Notes: a model not told the origin generated them from the letters alone. 64,000 bases of DNA from Buttiauxella gaviniae (GCF_040786275.1 NZ_JBFMVT010000002.1:62001-126000); one strand, 5' to 3'. Positions 1 through 9,643 are shown, counted from the first letter of the stretch. Program-made: numbers and translations.

Positions 1-158
1 CGTTGCTGGCGACAGCCTCGTATTTTACCCCGGTACTTTCCGCGTTAATCGCCAGTTTATGGTTAGGACTACATCCCGGTTGGGCATTCTGGCAGGGTGT
101 TGCGATGGTGGTTGGCGGGTCGCTTTTGTGTTGGCTGGCAACCCGCCGTTATGGCTAA
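1..158 (+). CDS. yddG: YddG-like aromatic amino acid exporter, C-terminal fragment
   Basis: Only the last 52 codons (reading from base 3, TAA at 156-158) are in the window. The fragment has two hydrophobic stretches and ends in LLCWLATRRYG. This closely resembles my recollection of the C-terminus of YddG, a ten-helix EamA/DMT-family inner-membrane exporter of aromatic amino acids, including the SYFTPVLSALIASL segment. The gene converges on hutU with a 4-bp gap, so the two units end against each other. The 5' part lies outside the window, so the assignment rests on the tail alone; another DMT exporter is possible. Confidence 0.7.
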   Translation, partial: LLATASYFTPVLSALIASLWLGLHPGWAFWQGVAMVVGGSLLCWLATRRYG

Positions 159-162
159 CGTA

Positions 163-1848
163 TTATTCCACCATAGGAAGGTTTAAATCGTGCTGATGAG
201 CGCATTCCACCGCGCGCTCATAACCCGCATCGGCGTGGCGCATCACGCCCGTTGCCGGGTCATTCCACAGCACTCGCCCTAATCGCACCGCGGCTTCTGG
301 CGTGCCGTCTGCAACAATCACCACGCCCGCATGCTGCGAGAACCCCATCCCCACGCCGCCGCCGTGATGCAGACTCACCCACGTTGCGCCCCCTGCGGTA
401 TTTAACAGCGCGTTCAGTAACGGCCAGTCGGAAACCGCGTCTGAACCGTCTTTCATCGCCTCGGTTTCACGATTTGGCGAGGCCACTGAACCGCAGTCCA
501 GATGGTCGCGGCCAATCACCACCGGCGCTTTCAGCTCGCCGTTGCGCACCATTTCGTTAAACGCTAACCCGGCGAGATGGCGTTCCCCCAGCCCTAACCA
601 GCAAATACGCGCGGGTAAGCCCTGGAAGGCTATTCGCTCTTGCGCCATATCCAGCCAGCGGTGCAAATTTTGGTTATCCGGGAACAACGCTTTAAGTTTC
701 GCATCCGTTTTAGCAATATCTTCCGGATCGCCAGAAAGCGCCACCCAGCGGAACGGCCCTTTGCCTTCGCAGAACAGCGGGCGAATATACGCCGGAACAA
801 AGCCCGGGAAATCAAAGGCATTCTTAACACCTTCATCAAACGCTACCTGGCGAATATTGTTCCCATAATCCACGGTCGGGACGCCCATTTCCCAAAAATC
901 AAGCATCGCCTGAACGTGAACAGCCATTGACGCACGAGCCGCTTTCTCAACCACTTTGGGCTGTGAGCTTCGCTCGCTCTGCCAGCGTTCAACCGTCCAA
1001 CCCTGGGGTAAATAACCGTTGACCGGATCGTGCGCCGAGGTTTGATCGGTCACAATATCGGGCCTGATGCCGCCCGCTTTGGCACGTTTTACCAGTTCTG
1101 GCAGCAATTCAGCCGCGTTCCCCAGCAGTCCTACGGAAATAGCCTTTTTCTCCACGTTTGCCTGCTCAATCATCGCCAGGGCTTCATCAAGATTTGTCGC
1201 TTTATAATCGAGATAACGGGTGCGCAAGCGGAAATCAATGCGCGACTCCTGGCACTCAATGGTTAATACCGAAGCCCCTGCCAGCACACCGGCCAGTGGC
1301 TGTGCGCCACCCATTCCCCCCAGGCCTGCGGTCAAAATCCACTTGCCGCGCAAATCGCCGCCATAGTGCTGGCGCCCCGCTTCAGCAAAGGTTTCAAATG
1401 TCCCCTGCACGATGCCCTGCGCACCGATGTAAATCCATGAGCCCGCCGTCATTTGGCCGTACATCATCAAGCCGGCTTTATCGAGCTCATGGAAATGATC
1501 CCAGGTTGCCCAGTGCGGCACCAGGTTAGAGTTGGCGATCAATACGCGCGGCGCATCCGCATGCGTGCGGAAAATCCCGACGGGTTTACCTGATTGCACC
1601 AGCAGGGTTTCGTCGGCTTTAAGGTTCCGCAACGACGTGAGGATCTGCTCAAAACAGTCCCAGTTACGCGCGGCTTTGCCGATCCCGCCGTACACCACCA
1701 GATCTTCCGGGCGCTCCGCAACATCTGGATCAAGGTTATTTTGGATCATGCGATAAGCGGCTTCGATCAGCCAGTTTTCGCAATGCAGTGTGCTGCCATG
1801 TGGCGCGCGTACCGTGCGGGCTACCGCCTGTTTTACAGATTCAGTCAT
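163..1848 (-). CDS. hutU: Urocanate hydratase HutU
   Basis: Urocanase, cytosolic, second step of histidine degradation: urocanate + H2O to 4-imidazolone-5-propionate, using tightly bound NAD+ as electrophile. The protein is 561 aa, the usual family length. The NAD-binding glycine loop GLGGMGG is at residues 175-181, and the conserved cysteine of [10 protein letters not shown] is at about residue 416. I place the start at the ATG at 1848 (MTESVKQAV...), preceded by GGGAG at 8 nt; the open frame continues 27 codons upstream into hutH but has no family similarity there. It lies 17 bp downstream of hutH and is almost certainly cotranscribed with it from the HutC-controlled promoter near 3450. Confidence 0.97.
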   Translation of the reverse strand: MTESVKQAVARTVRAPHGSTLHCENWLIEAAYRMIQNNLDPDVAERPEDLVVYGGIGKAARNWDCFEQILTSLRNLKADETLLVQSGKPVGIFRTHADAPRVLIANSNLVPHWATWDHFHELDKAGLMMYGQMTAGSWIYIGAQGIVQGTFETFAEAGRQHYGGDLRGKWILTAGLGGMGGAQPLAGVLAGASVLTIECQESRIDFRLRTRYLDYKATNLDEALAMIEQANVEKKAISVGLLGNAAELLPELVKRAKAGGIRPDIVTDQTSAHDPVNGYLPQGWTVERWQSERSSQPKVVEKAARASMAVHVQAMLDFWEMGVPTVDYGNNIRQVAFDEGVKNAFDFPGFVPAYIRPLFCEGKGPFRWVALSGDPEDIAKTDAKLKALFPDNQNLHRWLDMAQERIAFQGLPARICWLGLGERHLAGLAFNEMVRNGELKAPVVIGRDHLDCGSVASPNRETEAMKDGSDAVSDWPLLNALLNTAGGATWVSLHHGGGVGMGFSQHAGVVIVADGTPEAAVRLGRVLWNDPATGVMRHADAGYERAVECAHQHDLNLPMVE

Positions 1849-1865
1849 TGTGCTGGCTCCCGGCA

Positions 1866-3410
1866 TCAGGCCGCTGTAGAAGGAAAGAGTTGAGTAATCA
1901 CCGCAGGTAATTCGCCGCTGGCACCCCACTGGCGCATGCTTTCAATATCAGGGGCTAACAGGCGGTCTTTATCGAGGAAAGCGACACGCTCGCGAATAGC
2001 GCTAAAGACCTGCTCCATTAATGCCGAACTGCGCAGCGGGCGCGAAAATTCTATACCCTGAGCTGCGGCCATCGCTTCTATTCCTACGACGGCGGCGGTG
2101 TTAAAGCACATATCGCCGAGGCGGCGCGCGGCATAGGTTGCCATCGAAACGTGATCTTCCTGGTTTGCCGAGGTGGGTAAACTGTCCACGCTGCCAGGAT
2201 GCGCCAGGGATTTATTTTCAGAGGCCAGTGCGGCGGCAGTGACCTGGGCAATCATAAACCCGGAGTTAATCCCGCCCTCTTTCACCAGGAACGGCGGCAG
2301 GCCAGAAAGCCCGGTGTCCAGCAGCAATGCCAGGCGGCGCTCGGAAATCGCACCGATTTCGGCCACCGCCAGGGCGATAATATCGGCGGCAAACGCCACC
2401 GGTTCGGCATGGAAATTACCGCCGGAAATCACTTCGCCGGTTTCGCTAAACACCAGTGGATTATCGGACGCGGCGTTGGCTTCGATTTGCAGCACGCGAG
2501 CGGCATGGCGCAGGTTATCCAGGCATGCGCCCATCACCTGCGGCACACAACGAATGGAATACGGATCCTGCACACGCCCGCAGTGCTGATGGGAGTCGAC
2601 AATTTCGCTATCCGCCAGCAGCGCTCTGACCGCCACCGCAACGTCAATTTGCCCTGTTTGCCCACGTGCTTCATGAATGCGCGCATCAAACGGTTTCACC
2701 GAGCCTTTAATCGCCTCAAGAGACAGCGCCCCTGCAACCAACCCGGCACCAAAAACTTTTTCACCTTCAAACAAACCACGCAGCGCCAGCGCCGTAGAAA
2801 CCTGAGTGCCGTTTAACAGGGCCAACCCTTCTTTTGGGCCCAACACCAATGGCTCTACACCCGCGATTTTTAACCCGTCAACGGCGGGAATTTCCTCGCC
2901 GTTAAGGCGCACATTGCCTTCACCCAGCAGCATCAACGAAAGATGCGCCAGCGGGGCGAGATCGCCCGACGCGCCAACCGATCCTTTTTCCGGAATCACT
3001 GGCATTACGCCCGCATTAAACAGACGCAGCAAACTCTCGATAACGCTCATACGGACGCCGGAATGCCCGCGCGCAAGACTGATAATTTTGCTCGCCATCA
3101 CCAGGCGTACCACGTCATCCGGCAGCGGCTTTCCAAGCCCTACGCTATGGGAAAGCACCAGATTGCGCTGCAATTCCGCCAGATGGTCCTTGGCAATGGT
3201 GGTTTGCGCCAGTTTGCCAAACCCCGTATTAATGCCGTAAACCACATCCCCATGGTTGACGATAGCTTCCACGGTTTGTTGGGATTTCACGACCGCATCA
3301 ATGGCCTGGGGATCAAGACTTAGCGTCACGCTTCCATGATAAATTTCACGCAGCGTGGCGAGCGTTACGCGCCCCGGAGTAAGAGAGCAAAGCTTTTTTT
3401 GCAGCGACAT
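1866..3410 (-). CDS. hutH: Histidine ammonia-lyase HutH
   Basis: Histidase, first step of histidine catabolism: L-histidine to trans-urocanate + NH3. The Ala-Ser-Gly triad that self-cyclises to the MIO electrophile is visible at residues 147-149 in [12 protein letters not shown], and the active-site tyrosine precedes GINTGFG near residue 58. The length of 514 aa fits the family. The ATG at 3410 has AGGA 7 nt upstream. It is first gene of a leftward hutHU unit and divergent from hutC; the 156-bp spacer contains the operator palindrome at 3451-3464. No truncation is seen. Confidence 0.97.
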   Translation of the reverse strand: MSLQKKLCSLTPGRVTLATLREIYHGSVTLSLDPQAIDAVVKSQQTVEAIVNHGDVVYGINTGFGKLAQTTIAKDHLAELQRNLVLSHSVGLGKPLPDDVVRLVMASKIISLARGHSGVRMSVIESLLRLFNAGVMPVIPEKGSVGASGDLAPLAHLSLMLLGEGNVRLNGEEIPAVDGLKIAGVEPLVLGPKEGLALLNGTQVSTALALRGLFEGEKVFGAGLVAGALSLEAIKGSVKPFDARIHEARGQTGQIDVAVAVRALLADSEIVDSHQHCGRVQDPYSIRCVPQVMGACLDNLRHAARVLQIEANAASDNPLVFSETGEVISGGNFHAEPVAFAADIIALAVAEIGAISERRLALLLDTGLSGLPPFLVKEGGINSGFMIAQVTAAALASENKSLAHPGSVDSLPTSANQEDHVSMATYAARRLGDMCFNTAAVVGIEAMAAAQGIEFSRPLRSSALMEQVFSAIRERVAFLDKDRLLAPDIESMRQWGASGELPAVITQLFPSTAA

Positions 3411-3450
3411 AGTGACATCCTGATGGCATCAATTCGTATGAACGTATAGA

Positions 3451-3464
3451 GTTGTATAGACAAC
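3451..3464. promoter_or_regulatory. HutC operator candidate between hutH and hutC
   Basis: The sequence GTTGTATAGACAAC is an imperfect palindrome (arms GTTGT/ACAAC) in the divergent hutH-hutC spacer. Its 12-bp core TTGTATAGACAA recurs in reverse complement at 6338-6349, in the other divergent hut promoter. GntR/HutC-family repressors bind short palindromes of this kind, so repression of hutHU and autoregulation of hutC are inferred. Confidence 0.7.
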
Positions 3465-3566
3465 CTATCTAATAAACCCAAATGGCCGCCAGCAGGTCAT
3501 AGGAAATTTTTATTGAACAGTGAGCCGGATCGCGCTTTCGCTGCAAAATGAAATATGGAGTAGCCC

Positions 3567-4319
3567 ATGACTGACGCTCTGACCCAGCTTCGCGCCGCCA
3601 TCAGTGATTTACCCGCACCAATTTATCTGCGGGTTAAGCAGGGAATCATCAGCCAGATACGCAGCGGTAACTGGCTTGCCCACCAGCGGGTGCCGTCAGA
3701 AACAGAACTAGTGAATGCGCTTAATGTCAGCCGAATGACCATTAACCGTGCGCTACGGGAACTGACCGGAGAGGGCTGGCTGGTGCGGATGCAAGGCGTC
3801 GGGACATTCGTGGCGGAGCAAAAAGGCCATACGGCGATGCTGGAAGTGGGCAGTATTGCCGAGGAAATTACCGCGCGCGGTCATCATTATCGCAACCAGA
3901 TCATCGCCCTTGAGCAAGTAAAAGCGGATGAACACCTGGCGCATGCGTTTTCGATTAACGTCGGTGACGCACTGTTTTACTCGCAACTGGTTCATTACGA
4001 TAACGATATGGCGGTACAACTGGAAACACGCTATGTGAACCCGTCGCTGGCGACGGACTATCTGCGGCAAGACTTCCGCCTGTTCACGCCGCACCACTAT
4101 CTCAGCGAAGTTGCGCCGCTGACCTCAGGGGAACACATCGTTGAAGCGGTGCTGGCGGATGAAACACAGCAAGGGCTGCTGGAAGTGACCGCCAGCCAGC
4201 CTTGCCTGTTGATTTCCCGCCGGACCTGGCACCATTCGCAGGTGGTAACGGTCGCCCGGCTGTTATATCCGGGCTCGCGTTATCAGTTGGTCGGCAGTTT
4301 TAATGGCAAAAATTTATAG
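3567..4319 (+). CDS. hutC: Histidine utilisation repressor HutC (GntR family)
   Basis: GntR-family transcription factor of the HutC/FadR-UTRA class, 250 aa. Residues about 18-85 form the winged helix-turn-helix ([20 protein letters not shown] is the recognition region), and residues about 100-245 form the UTRA effector domain, which in HutC binds urocanate. Family knowledge says urocanate relieves repression of the hut promoters. GGAG precedes the ATG. It is transcribed alone, divergent from hutHU, and its 3' end overlaps the convergent hutD by 6 bp (4314-4319), so hutC and hutFD transcripts are partly antisense. Confidence 0.93.
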   Translation: MTDALTQLRAAISDLPAPIYLRVKQGIISQIRSGNWLAHQRVPSETELVNALNVSRMTINRALRELTGEGWLVRMQGVGTFVAEQKGHTAMLEVGSIAEEITARGHHYRNQIIALEQVKADEHLAHAFSINVGDALFYSQLVHYDNDMAVQLETRYVNPSLATDYLRQDFRLFTPHHYLSEVAPLTSGEHIVEAVLADETQQGLLEVTASQPCLLISRRTWHHSQVVTVARLLYPGSRYQLVGSFNGKNL

Positions 4320-4859
4320 GTAGGTGATTTCGCTAAACAACACCTTCCCTTCAGATTTCAATAACCGCAGAGTGTGGCGGCCATCTTGCCACCACGCGCC
4401 CTGCTCTGGCGTCAGCAGTTTGTCACCCAGTTGCCACGCGCCGCTCAGGACATAAACAATGCCGCCGCGAGGCGCAAACGTGGTAAAAGTGCGATCCGCC
4501 ACACGCACTTTGGCGCGGCAACGATCGCGGTGCGTCATGATATTAAAATCCATCGACATACCCTGTTTCAGCTCGGCTTTCACCGTGTAATCACCGGCAA
4601 AGGCAAAGGGCTGAAAGTGTTTGAGGGTATGCCGAAACGCCTTTCCGGCATCCAGAACCACTTCACCTCCTTCGAGCAAGGTGATGACGCGGTCAACCTG
4701 AGGGAAAGCCGAGAACTCGCCACTGCTGGCGATGGAGGCGATACTGGCACGCCAGTTGAAATCCCGCGTTGCGGGCGGAAAGCAGCAAATCTCTCGGGTT
4801 TCTCCGGCCCCGTTACGCCATAAGCTGACGGGCACTTTCCGTATATCAAAAAATTCCAT
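4314..4859 (-). CDS. hutD: HutD/Ves family protein
   Basis: HutD-family (PF05962) cupin-like protein of 181 aa, cytosolic, with no proven enzymatic activity; in Pseudomonas it has been proposed to set an upper limit on hut expression. The sequence is very close to E. coli Ves as I remember it (shared stretches include [32 protein letters not shown]-like and [11 protein letters not shown]). The start is the ATG at 4859: it overlaps the hutF stop by one base (TGATG) and has AGGAG 5 nt upstream. A GTG two codons earlier would sit on the ribosome site. It is second gene of the leftward hutFD unit. Confidence 0.9.
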   Translation of the reverse strand: MEFFDIRKVPVSLWRNGAGETREICCFPPATRDFNWRASIASIASSGEFSAFPQVDRVITLLEGGEVVLDAGKAFRHTLKHFQPFAFAGDYTVKAELKQGMSMDFNIMTHRDRCRAKVRVADRTFTTFAPRGGIVYVLSGAWQLGDKLLTPEQGAWWQDGRHTLRLLKSEGKVLFSEITYL

Positions 4860-6223
4860 CACCACTCCTGAAGGGTGCGCATCACCTGCGCAAACTGTGC
4901 ATCACTTTGTTCATCAAGCGGGTGCTGCCTGTCAGTTATCACCTGTTTTCCGGCAACCCACACGTCTCTAATTTGTTCGCTCTTTCCACCAAATAACCAG
5001 CGGTTGATAAGCGCGTAATCTTCAATATGTGCCAACCAGGGATCGGCTTCCAGCACCAGCCAGTCGGCGCGCTGCCCAAGGGCTATCATTCCCATCGTCA
5101 CGCCGCAGGCCTGCGCCCCGCCCGCCGCCGCCTGCCGCCAGAGTACTTCCCCAACCTGCGGCAATTCCGGCAGCACAATGCGGTTGCGACGTTTATCACG
5201 CAGGCGCTGCGCGTACTCAAGCCAGCGTAATTCTTCGAGCGCGCTGACTGAAACATGGCTGTCAGAGCCAATACCCCAGTGCCCGCCCTGCGCGATAAAA
5301 TGCGTCGCCGGGAAAATACCATCGCCTAGATTTGCCTCGGTCGTCGGGCATAATCCCGCCACCGCGCGGCTTTCGACAATTTGGGTCAACTCTTCAGCCG
5401 ACAAATGCGTGGCGTGAACCAGGCACCAGCGATCGTCCACGGCAAAGCGGTTATATAACCACTCCACCGGGCGTTCGCCGCTCCAGGCTACGCAGTCGTT
5501 AACCTCTTTTTCCTGCTCGGCAATATGGATATGTACCGGTAAGCGGTAATCACTCGCCTCCAGCACGTCTTCCATTTGCTCCTGCGTCACCGCTCGTAAG
5601 GAGTGGAAACACAGGCCATGATTTATGCGCGGATAGCGGCGCAACGCGCTCGCCAGGGCTTGCTGCTGACGCAGGTAACGGTCGACATCCTGAATAAATC
5701 TTTTTTGCCCGGCCTGCGGCGTCTGTGCCCCAAAGCCCGCATGGCTGTAGAGCACCGGCAACAACGTTTGCCCTATTCCGCTGTTATCGGCAGCCATCAC
5801 CAATTGCTGTAGCATCAAATCACCTGACGCATACGGTTTTCCGTTAACGTCATGATGTAAATAATGAAATTCAGCGACCTGGGTGTAGCCGCCTTTGAGC
5901 ATATCGATATACAAACGGGTCGCGATGGCACCTACTTGCTCCGGGGATAATTTTTGCACCATGCGATACATCACATCGCGCCACGTCCAGAAGCTGTCTT
6001 GCGGATCGCCTGCGACCTCAGTTAGGCCCGCCATCACCCGCTGAAACGCATGAGAATGTAAGTTCGGGATTGAAGGAATCACAATGCCGGAAAGCAGCGT
6101 CGCATTCTCAGCACTTGCGCCAGCCTCAATATGAGTGATCGTCCCGTGCTCATTGACGGTAATACGCACATTGTGTCCCCAACCCTGCGGGAGCATCACA
6201 ACGGGAGCAAAAAATGCTGGCAT
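4859..6223 (-). CDS. hutF: Formimidoylglutamate deiminase HutF
   Basis: Amidohydrolase-superfamily metalloenzyme, 454 aa, converting N-formimino-L-glutamate to N-formyl-L-glutamate + NH3. Metal-site signatures are visible: HSH at residues 56-58, the [11 protein letters not shown] strand, the HATHL histidine and the SDSH aspartate in GIGSDSHVS. HutF marks the five-step histidine pathway and needs a partner formylglutamate deformylase, which is present as hutG. The ATG at 6223 has AAGGA about 9 nt upstream. It is first gene of the hutFD unit and divergent from hutI; the 144-bp spacer holds the second operator. Confidence 0.95.
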   Translation of the reverse strand: MPAFFAPVVMLPQGWGHNVRITVNEHGTITHIEAGASAENATLLSGIVIPSIPNLHSHAFQRVMAGLTEVAGDPQDSFWTWRDVMYRMVQKLSPEQVGAIATRLYIDMLKGGYTQVAEFHYLHHDVNGKPYASGDLMLQQLVMAADNSGIGQTLLPVLYSHAGFGAQTPQAGQKRFIQDVDRYLRQQQALASALRRYPRINHGLCFHSLRAVTQEQMEDVLEASDYRLPVHIHIAEQEKEVNDCVAWSGERPVEWLYNRFAVDDRWCLVHATHLSAEELTQIVESRAVAGLCPTTEANLGDGIFPATHFIAQGGHWGIGSDSHVSVSALEELRWLEYAQRLRDKRRNRIVLPELPQVGEVLWRQAAAGGAQACGVTMGMIALGQRADWLVLEADPWLAHIEDYALINRWLFGGKSEQIRDVWVAGKQVITDRQHPLDEQSDAQFAQVMRTLQEW

Positions 6224-6336
6224 AGATTTGATTCCTTCTTTTGCGGTGCCAATGATTTAGCGATTAATGAGGAGTAACGCAAACCTAATTTCAATCCAGG
6301 TTGATGGAAAGTGTATGCTGCGCTAGCTTGTAGTCA

Positions 6337-6350
6337 ATTGTCTATACAAC
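6337..6350. promoter_or_regulatory. HutC operator candidate between hutF and hutI
   Basis: ATTGTCTATACAAC contains the exact reverse complement of the 12-bp core found upstream of hutH. It ends 17 bp before the hutI ATG, overlapping where a transcript start would fall if TTGATG (6301-6306) and TAGCTT (6324-6329, 17-bp spacer) are the -35 and -10 boxes. Binding here could repress hutIG and perhaps hutFD. The promoter boxes are a weak inference; the repeated palindrome is directly visible. Confidence 0.68.
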
Positions 6351-6367
6351 CTGATGTGGAGAATGTC

Positions 6368-7597
6368 ATGACTTATCCTCGCAGCATCGACAGCCTGTGG
6401 AGCGGCGCAACGCTTGTCACGATGAAGGAAGGCCAGTACCACCTGATTGACGAGGGCGTTATTGCGGTGCATCAGGGGAAAATCGTCTGGATTGGCCCGC
6501 GCGATGAACTGCCCGATATTAGCGCCCGTGCGCACCATCATTTTGACGGCGGCATCGTTACGCCGGGCTTTATCGATTGCCATACTCATCTGGTTTTTGG
6601 TGGCGATCGTAGCGCCGAATTTGAGATGCGTTTGAATGGGGTAAGTTATGCGGAGATTGCCGCCCAGGGCGGTGGAATTCTCTCAACCGTTCGCCACACG
6701 CGAGAAGCCCACGAGGATAATCTGCTCCATTCCGCCCGCCTCCGCCTTGAGCATTTATTGAAAGAGGGCGTGACGACGGTGGAAATCAAATCCGGTTACG
6801 GGCTGGATATCGAAAACGAAATCAAAATGCTGCGCGTGATTCGTAAACTCGCAGAAATTATGCCGGTGGACGTCTTCGCCACCTGTCTTGCGGCACACGC
6901 CATTCCCCCGGAATTTAGCGGCAATGGTGACAAATGGGTGGATGTAGTCTGCGAACAGTTATTGCCGCGCGTCGCGCAAGAAAAACTTGCCGATGCGGTG
7001 GATGCGTTTTGCGAGCACCTCGCTTTCAGCCCTGCACAAACTGAAAAAGTTTTTGCCGCCGCACGCGATTTGGGTTTGCCGGTAAAACTCCATGCCGAAC
7101 AACTCTCCCCCCTGGGGGGCAGCAGCCTTGCCGCTCGTTTCCAGGCTCTGTCTGCCGACCATCTCGAATACGCTACGGATGCCGATGCGCAAGCGATGGC
7201 GGCGGAGAATACCGTCGCCGTTCTGCTCCCCGGCGCGTTTTACCTGTTACGTGAAAAACAGCAGCCTCCGGTGGCAGCATTGCGTAAACATGGCGTGCCG
7301 ATGGCGGTGGCAAGCGATTCAAACCCCGGAACGTCGCCCGCGCTCTCGCTGCGTTTGATGCTGAATATGGCGTGTACATTGTTTGGCTTAACGCCGGAAG
7401 AAGCGCTCGCGGGGGTGACGTTACACGCGGCGCAGGCCCTCGGTATCCGCGAAAGCCACGGCAGCCTCGAATGCGGAAAAGTTGCCAACTTTGTGCACTG
7501 GCCCGTGGCGCGTCCGGCAGAACTGGTCTATTGGTTAGGGGGGCAATTGCCCTGCACTGTTATTTATCAGGGAGAGAAACGTGACAACACCTTTTGA
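6368..7597 (+). CDS. hutI: Imidazolonepropionase HutI
   Basis: Amidohydrolase hydrolysing 4-imidazolone-5-propionate to N-formimino-L-glutamate, third step of histidine degradation. It is 409 aa, the normal length, with the metal-binding HTH at residues 72-74 ([14 protein letters not shown]), the KLHAEQ histidine and the SDSNPG aspartate. I start at the ATG at 6368 with GGAG 7 nt upstream; the frame is open 19 codons further but would run through the operator. The gene ends 17 bp inside hutG, so the two are translationally linked. Confidence 0.96.
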   Translation: MTYPRSIDSLWSGATLVTMKEGQYHLIDEGVIAVHQGKIVWIGPRDELPDISARAHHHFDGGIVTPGFIDCHTHLVFGGDRSAEFEMRLNGVSYAEIAAQGGGILSTVRHTREAHEDNLLHSARLRLEHLLKEGVTTVEIKSGYGLDIENEIKMLRVIRKLAEIMPVDVFATCLAAHAIPPEFSGNGDKWVDVVCEQLLPRVAQEKLADAVDAFCEHLAFSPAQTEKVFAAARDLGLPVKLHAEQLSPLGGSSLAARFQALSADHLEYATDADAQAMAAENTVAVLLPGAFYLLREKQQPPVAALRKHGVPMAVASDSNPGTSPALSLRLMLNMACTLFGLTPEEALAGVTLHAAQALGIRESHGSLECGKVANFVHWPVARPAELVYWLGGQLPCTVIYQGEKRDNTF

Positions 7598-8378
7598 TTT
7601 CAGCCGCGGTAAATTGCCATTACTGGTCAGTATCCCTCATGCAGGTACGGCGCTGACGCCGGAAGTGGAATCAGCGCTAAGCGATGCTGCAAAGCCGCTG
7701 CCGGATACCGACTGGCATATCCCCAAACTGTATGATTTTGTTGATGCCCTGAGTGCCAGCGTGATAGTCGGGAACTATTCGCGCATGGTTATCGATTTAA
7801 ACCGCCCCGCAGATGACAAACCGCTTTATACCACGGCGACCACCGGGCTTTATCCGGAAACGTTATTTGATGGCAGGCCGGTTTTTGTGGCGGGTAAAGA
7901 ACCCAGCCCGGAACAGCGCAAAGCCGCGCTGGACAACATCTGGCAGCCCTACCATCAGCAATTGCAAAGCGAACTGGAAAGACTGAAAGCGGAGCACGGT
8001 TACGCGTTGCTGTTTGATGCGCATTCCATCGCCAGCCATATTCCGCGCCTGTTTGATGGCAAATTGCCGGATCTTAATTTCGGCACCAACAGCGGTAAAA
8101 GCTGTGATGAATTAATTGAAGAGCATCTGGTCGCGTGCGCCGCTTCGCAAAAGCACTTTAGCTGGGTGGCGAACGGGCGTTTTAAAGGCGGCTATATTAC
8201 CCGCGCCTACGGCCAACCGGCCCAAGGTGTTCACGCGGTTCAACTGGAACTGGCGCAGTGCAATTATATGGATGAAGAGCCGCCGTTCGCCTGGCGTGCC
8301 GAACGGGCAGCACAGTTGCAACCGCTTCTCGAGCAGTTGATTCGTTCGATGTTAAGTAGCGCCCAGCAGATTGCATAG
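7581..8378 (+). CDS. hutG: N-formylglutamate deformylase HutG (FGase type)
   Basis: Zinc-dependent N-formylglutamate amidohydrolase (PF05013 type), 265 aa: N-formyl-L-glutamate to L-glutamate + formate. Signatures: SIPHAGT with His20, IDLNRP at 71-76 and DAHS at 146-149. It is not the arginase-like formiminoglutamase that carries the hutG name in Klebsiella and Salmonella, since no manganese-binding arginase motifs are present. The start is a GTG at 7581 with GGGAG upstream, inside the hutI reading frame. Together with HutF it completes the route that releases formate and an extra NH3 rather than formamide. Confidence 0.93.
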   Translation: MTTPFDFSRGKLPLLVSIPHAGTALTPEVESALSDAAKPLPDTDWHIPKLYDFVDALSASVIVGNYSRMVIDLNRPADDKPLYTTATTGLYPETLFDGRPVFVAGKEPSPEQRKAALDNIWQPYHQQLQSELERLKAEHGYALLFDAHSIASHIPRLFDGKLPDLNFGTNSGKSCDELIEEHLVACAASQKHFSWVANGRFKGGYITRAYGQPAQGVHAVQLELAQCNYMDEEPPFAWRAERAAQLQPLLEQLIRSMLSSAQQIA

Positions 8379-8413
8379 TTTCCTGCTGCTGGCGCCACCC
8401 TACAAAAAAGAAA

Positions 8414-8464
8414 ACCGCCGGTCCTGTCCACAGCGATATCGCTATTATGGACAGGACCGGCGGT
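8414..8464 (-). terminator. Rho-independent terminator of spy, long perfect hairpin
   Basis: A perfect 17-bp inverted repeat (8414-8430 with 8448-8464) encloses a 17-nt loop that itself contains the 12-bp palindrome AGCGATATCGCT. On the minus strand the stem is followed by TTTTCTTTTTTG, giving a textbook terminator 19 bp beyond the spy stop. On the plus strand there is no T-tract, so any role in ending hutIG transcripts would be weaker. Confidence 0.85.
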
Positions 8465-8482
8465 CTTGAGTCAGTCGATCGG

Positions 8483-8965
8483 TTATTCCTGATCAGCAGG
8501 CATTTTACCTTCATGTTGAGGACGTTCTGTCAGACGCTTCTCAAAATTGGCATTAAATTGTTTTTTCTGCTCAGGCGTCAGAATGTTGTAGATCTTATTC
8601 TGCGTTTCCATATGCGCCATCATGCGCGCTTTATTCTGCTCGGCCATTTTATCGACCTGAGCCTGCGCCTTGGCTTTATCGAAGCTGTCGCTGGCGATGA
8701 TGCTATGCGCCGCACGACGCTCTTCTACGGAAGGACGTTCCATTTTACCGCGCTGGTCTTTCATGATGTCGCGCACCTGCTGTTTCTGCGCATCAGTCAG
8801 GTTCAGGTCTTTAAACATCATATCGTGATGACCGCCGCGCATACCTTTGTGGTGCATCGTTTGTGCATCGGTTTTTGCAGCCGTAGTGGTGTCAGCTGCA
8901 TGCGCCAGGTTCGCCGCGCCCAGAGCCAGAGTTGAAGCAACAAAGAGAGCTGTTAATTTACGCAT
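8483..8965 (-). CDS. spy: Periplasmic chaperone Spy
   Basis: ATP-independent periplasmic chaperone of the Spy/CpxP family, 160 codons including a 23-residue signal peptide (MRKLTALFVASTLALGAANL..AHA, cleavage before ADTTT). The mature protein is helical and Met/Lys/Glu rich, with the two LTxxQ motifs (LTDAQ and LTPEQ) characteristic of the family. It forms a cradle-shaped dimer that protects unfolding proteins under envelope stress. The ATG at 8965 is chosen for the E. coli-identical N-terminus and AAGGA 8 nt upstream; the open frame extends 46 codons upstream without meaning. In E. coli it answers to CpxR and BaeR. Confidence 0.96.
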   Translation of the reverse strand: MRKLTALFVASTLALGAANLAHAADTTTAAKTDAQTMHHKGMRGGHHDMMFKDLNLTDAQKQQVRDIMKDQRGKMERPSVEERRAAHSIIASDSFDKAKAQAQVDKMAEQNKARMMAHMETQNKIYNILTPEQKKQFNANFEKRLTERPQHEGKMPADQE

Positions 8966-9021
8966 ATTATTATCCTTCATCATAATTTGGATTTTTCTGC
9001 GACGAGTGTGCCGCGTTGACG

Positions 9022-9049
9022 AAATTAAGTTTACGGGGTTGTGCGTCAA
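9022..9049 (-). promoter_or_regulatory. spy promoter candidate
   Basis: On the minus strand, TTGACG (9049-9044) and TAATTT (9027-9022) are separated by 16 bp, about 57 bp upstream of the spy ATG. Upstream of it are two TTTAC/GTAAA pentamers (9065-9069 and 9081-9085 region) 11 bp apart. CpxR boxes are usually GTAAA repeats spaced by 5, so CpxR control at this site is possible but not shown. Confidence 0.5.
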
Positions 9050-9264
9050 GTAATAGCCAACCCAGGTAAAGCATTGAAAGGGTAAAAAACAAAATTGCAG
9101 CAATTATGAAGAGAATAAGGATAAAGCGTAGAGAAATTGAAACAGAATATAACAAGATGATGATTTTAAAGGAATTGTGTAGAGAGTGTATAATAGTTTG
9201 AGCGCTGAAAAAAGCATCTTCTAAGATTTATCTGTATCAATCATTAACGAGCGATAGTTTTATA

Positions 9265-9294
9265 AAAGTGGGTGATGTTATTTTCACCCACTTT
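9265..9294 (-). terminator. Terminator of the Hcp-effector-immunity cassette
   Basis: A perfect 11-bp stem AAAGTGGGTGA / TCACCCACTTT with an 8-nt loop lies 17 bp beyond the stop of the 110-aa membrane protein. On the minus strand the stem runs into TTTTATAAAACT. It fits a rho-independent terminator closing the three-gene cassette. Confidence 0.75.
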
Positions 9295-9310
9295 GTAGCA
9301 TTCGTTGATT

Positions 9311-9643
9311 TTAACAAGACAAGTAAATACCAAAGAAAGACCACCACCAGTAGAGAAATAGCAATACGGTGAATACTGGCCAAACGTATTCTTTCCTTCT
9401 GAGAGAGAAAAACAGCTTCAAAAATAATGGCAACATTAACAAAAGAGTCACAGGGACAGACAGCGCCCTGCTATCGTCCCCACTCTCCAGCATTTCACAT
9501 AGCGTGTAGGTAGCGTCATCAGCACTGAGTTGAGGAGAGTCTATATAGGAGAACAGAAAAATTACGGCTACGCAAAACACATAGTACGCAGGAGCAAAGG
9601 GTTTTATCATTGCCAGTATAGATACAGGTAGGATCTTACTCAT
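9311..9643 (-). CDS. Small membrane protein, putative T6SS immunity protein
   Basis: 110 aa, not a family I recognise. Three hydrophobic segments are seen at about residues 14-33, 61-80 and 86-108, with a hydrophilic stretch (about 34-60, containing a cysteine) between the first two. Its ATG shares one base with the stop of the lysozyme-like gene (TAATG at 9645-9641), so production is coupled to it. The position after an Hcp and a peptidoglycan-hydrolase-like protein, and an inner-membrane topology that could put a loop in the periplasm, suggest it protects the producer from that enzyme. Immunity function is inference from context. Confidence 0.6.
   Translation of the reverse strand: MSKILPVSILAMIKPFAPAYYVFCVAVIFLFSYIDSPQLSADDATYTLCEMLESGDDSRALSVPVTLLLMLPLFLKLFFSLRRKEYVWPVFTVLLFLYWWWSFFGIYLSC

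Larger units (their letters stand above)
8966..9310. other. Intergenic region spy / Hcp cassette
   Basis: This 345-bp AT-rich stretch holds the spy promoter (9022-9049), about 180 bp with no recognisable gene, and the terminator hairpin of the upstream leftward cassette (9265-9294). It marks the left boundary of the accessory cassette. Confidence 0.6.

Noticed and set aside
2199..2816. Plus-strand 205-aa open frame opposite hutH
   Set aside because: Shadow of the hutH gene; no similarity or start signal.
4859..4865. GTG start for hutD at 4865
   Set aside because: It would place the start on the AGGAG ribosome site; the ATG at 4859 has proper spacing and a TGATG overlap with hutF.
7581..8378. 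HutG as arginase-type formiminoglutamase
   Set aside because: The protein has PHAG, IDLNRP and DAHS motifs of formylglutamate amidohydrolases and none of the arginase metal motifs, and HutF is present.
8447..8935. Plus-strand 162-aa frame opposite spy
   Set aside because: Antisense to a well-matched spy gene; starts inside its terminator.
9064..9086. CpxR box upstream of spy
   Set aside because: Two GTAAA pentamers are present but spaced by 11 instead of the usual 5; kept only as a remark.
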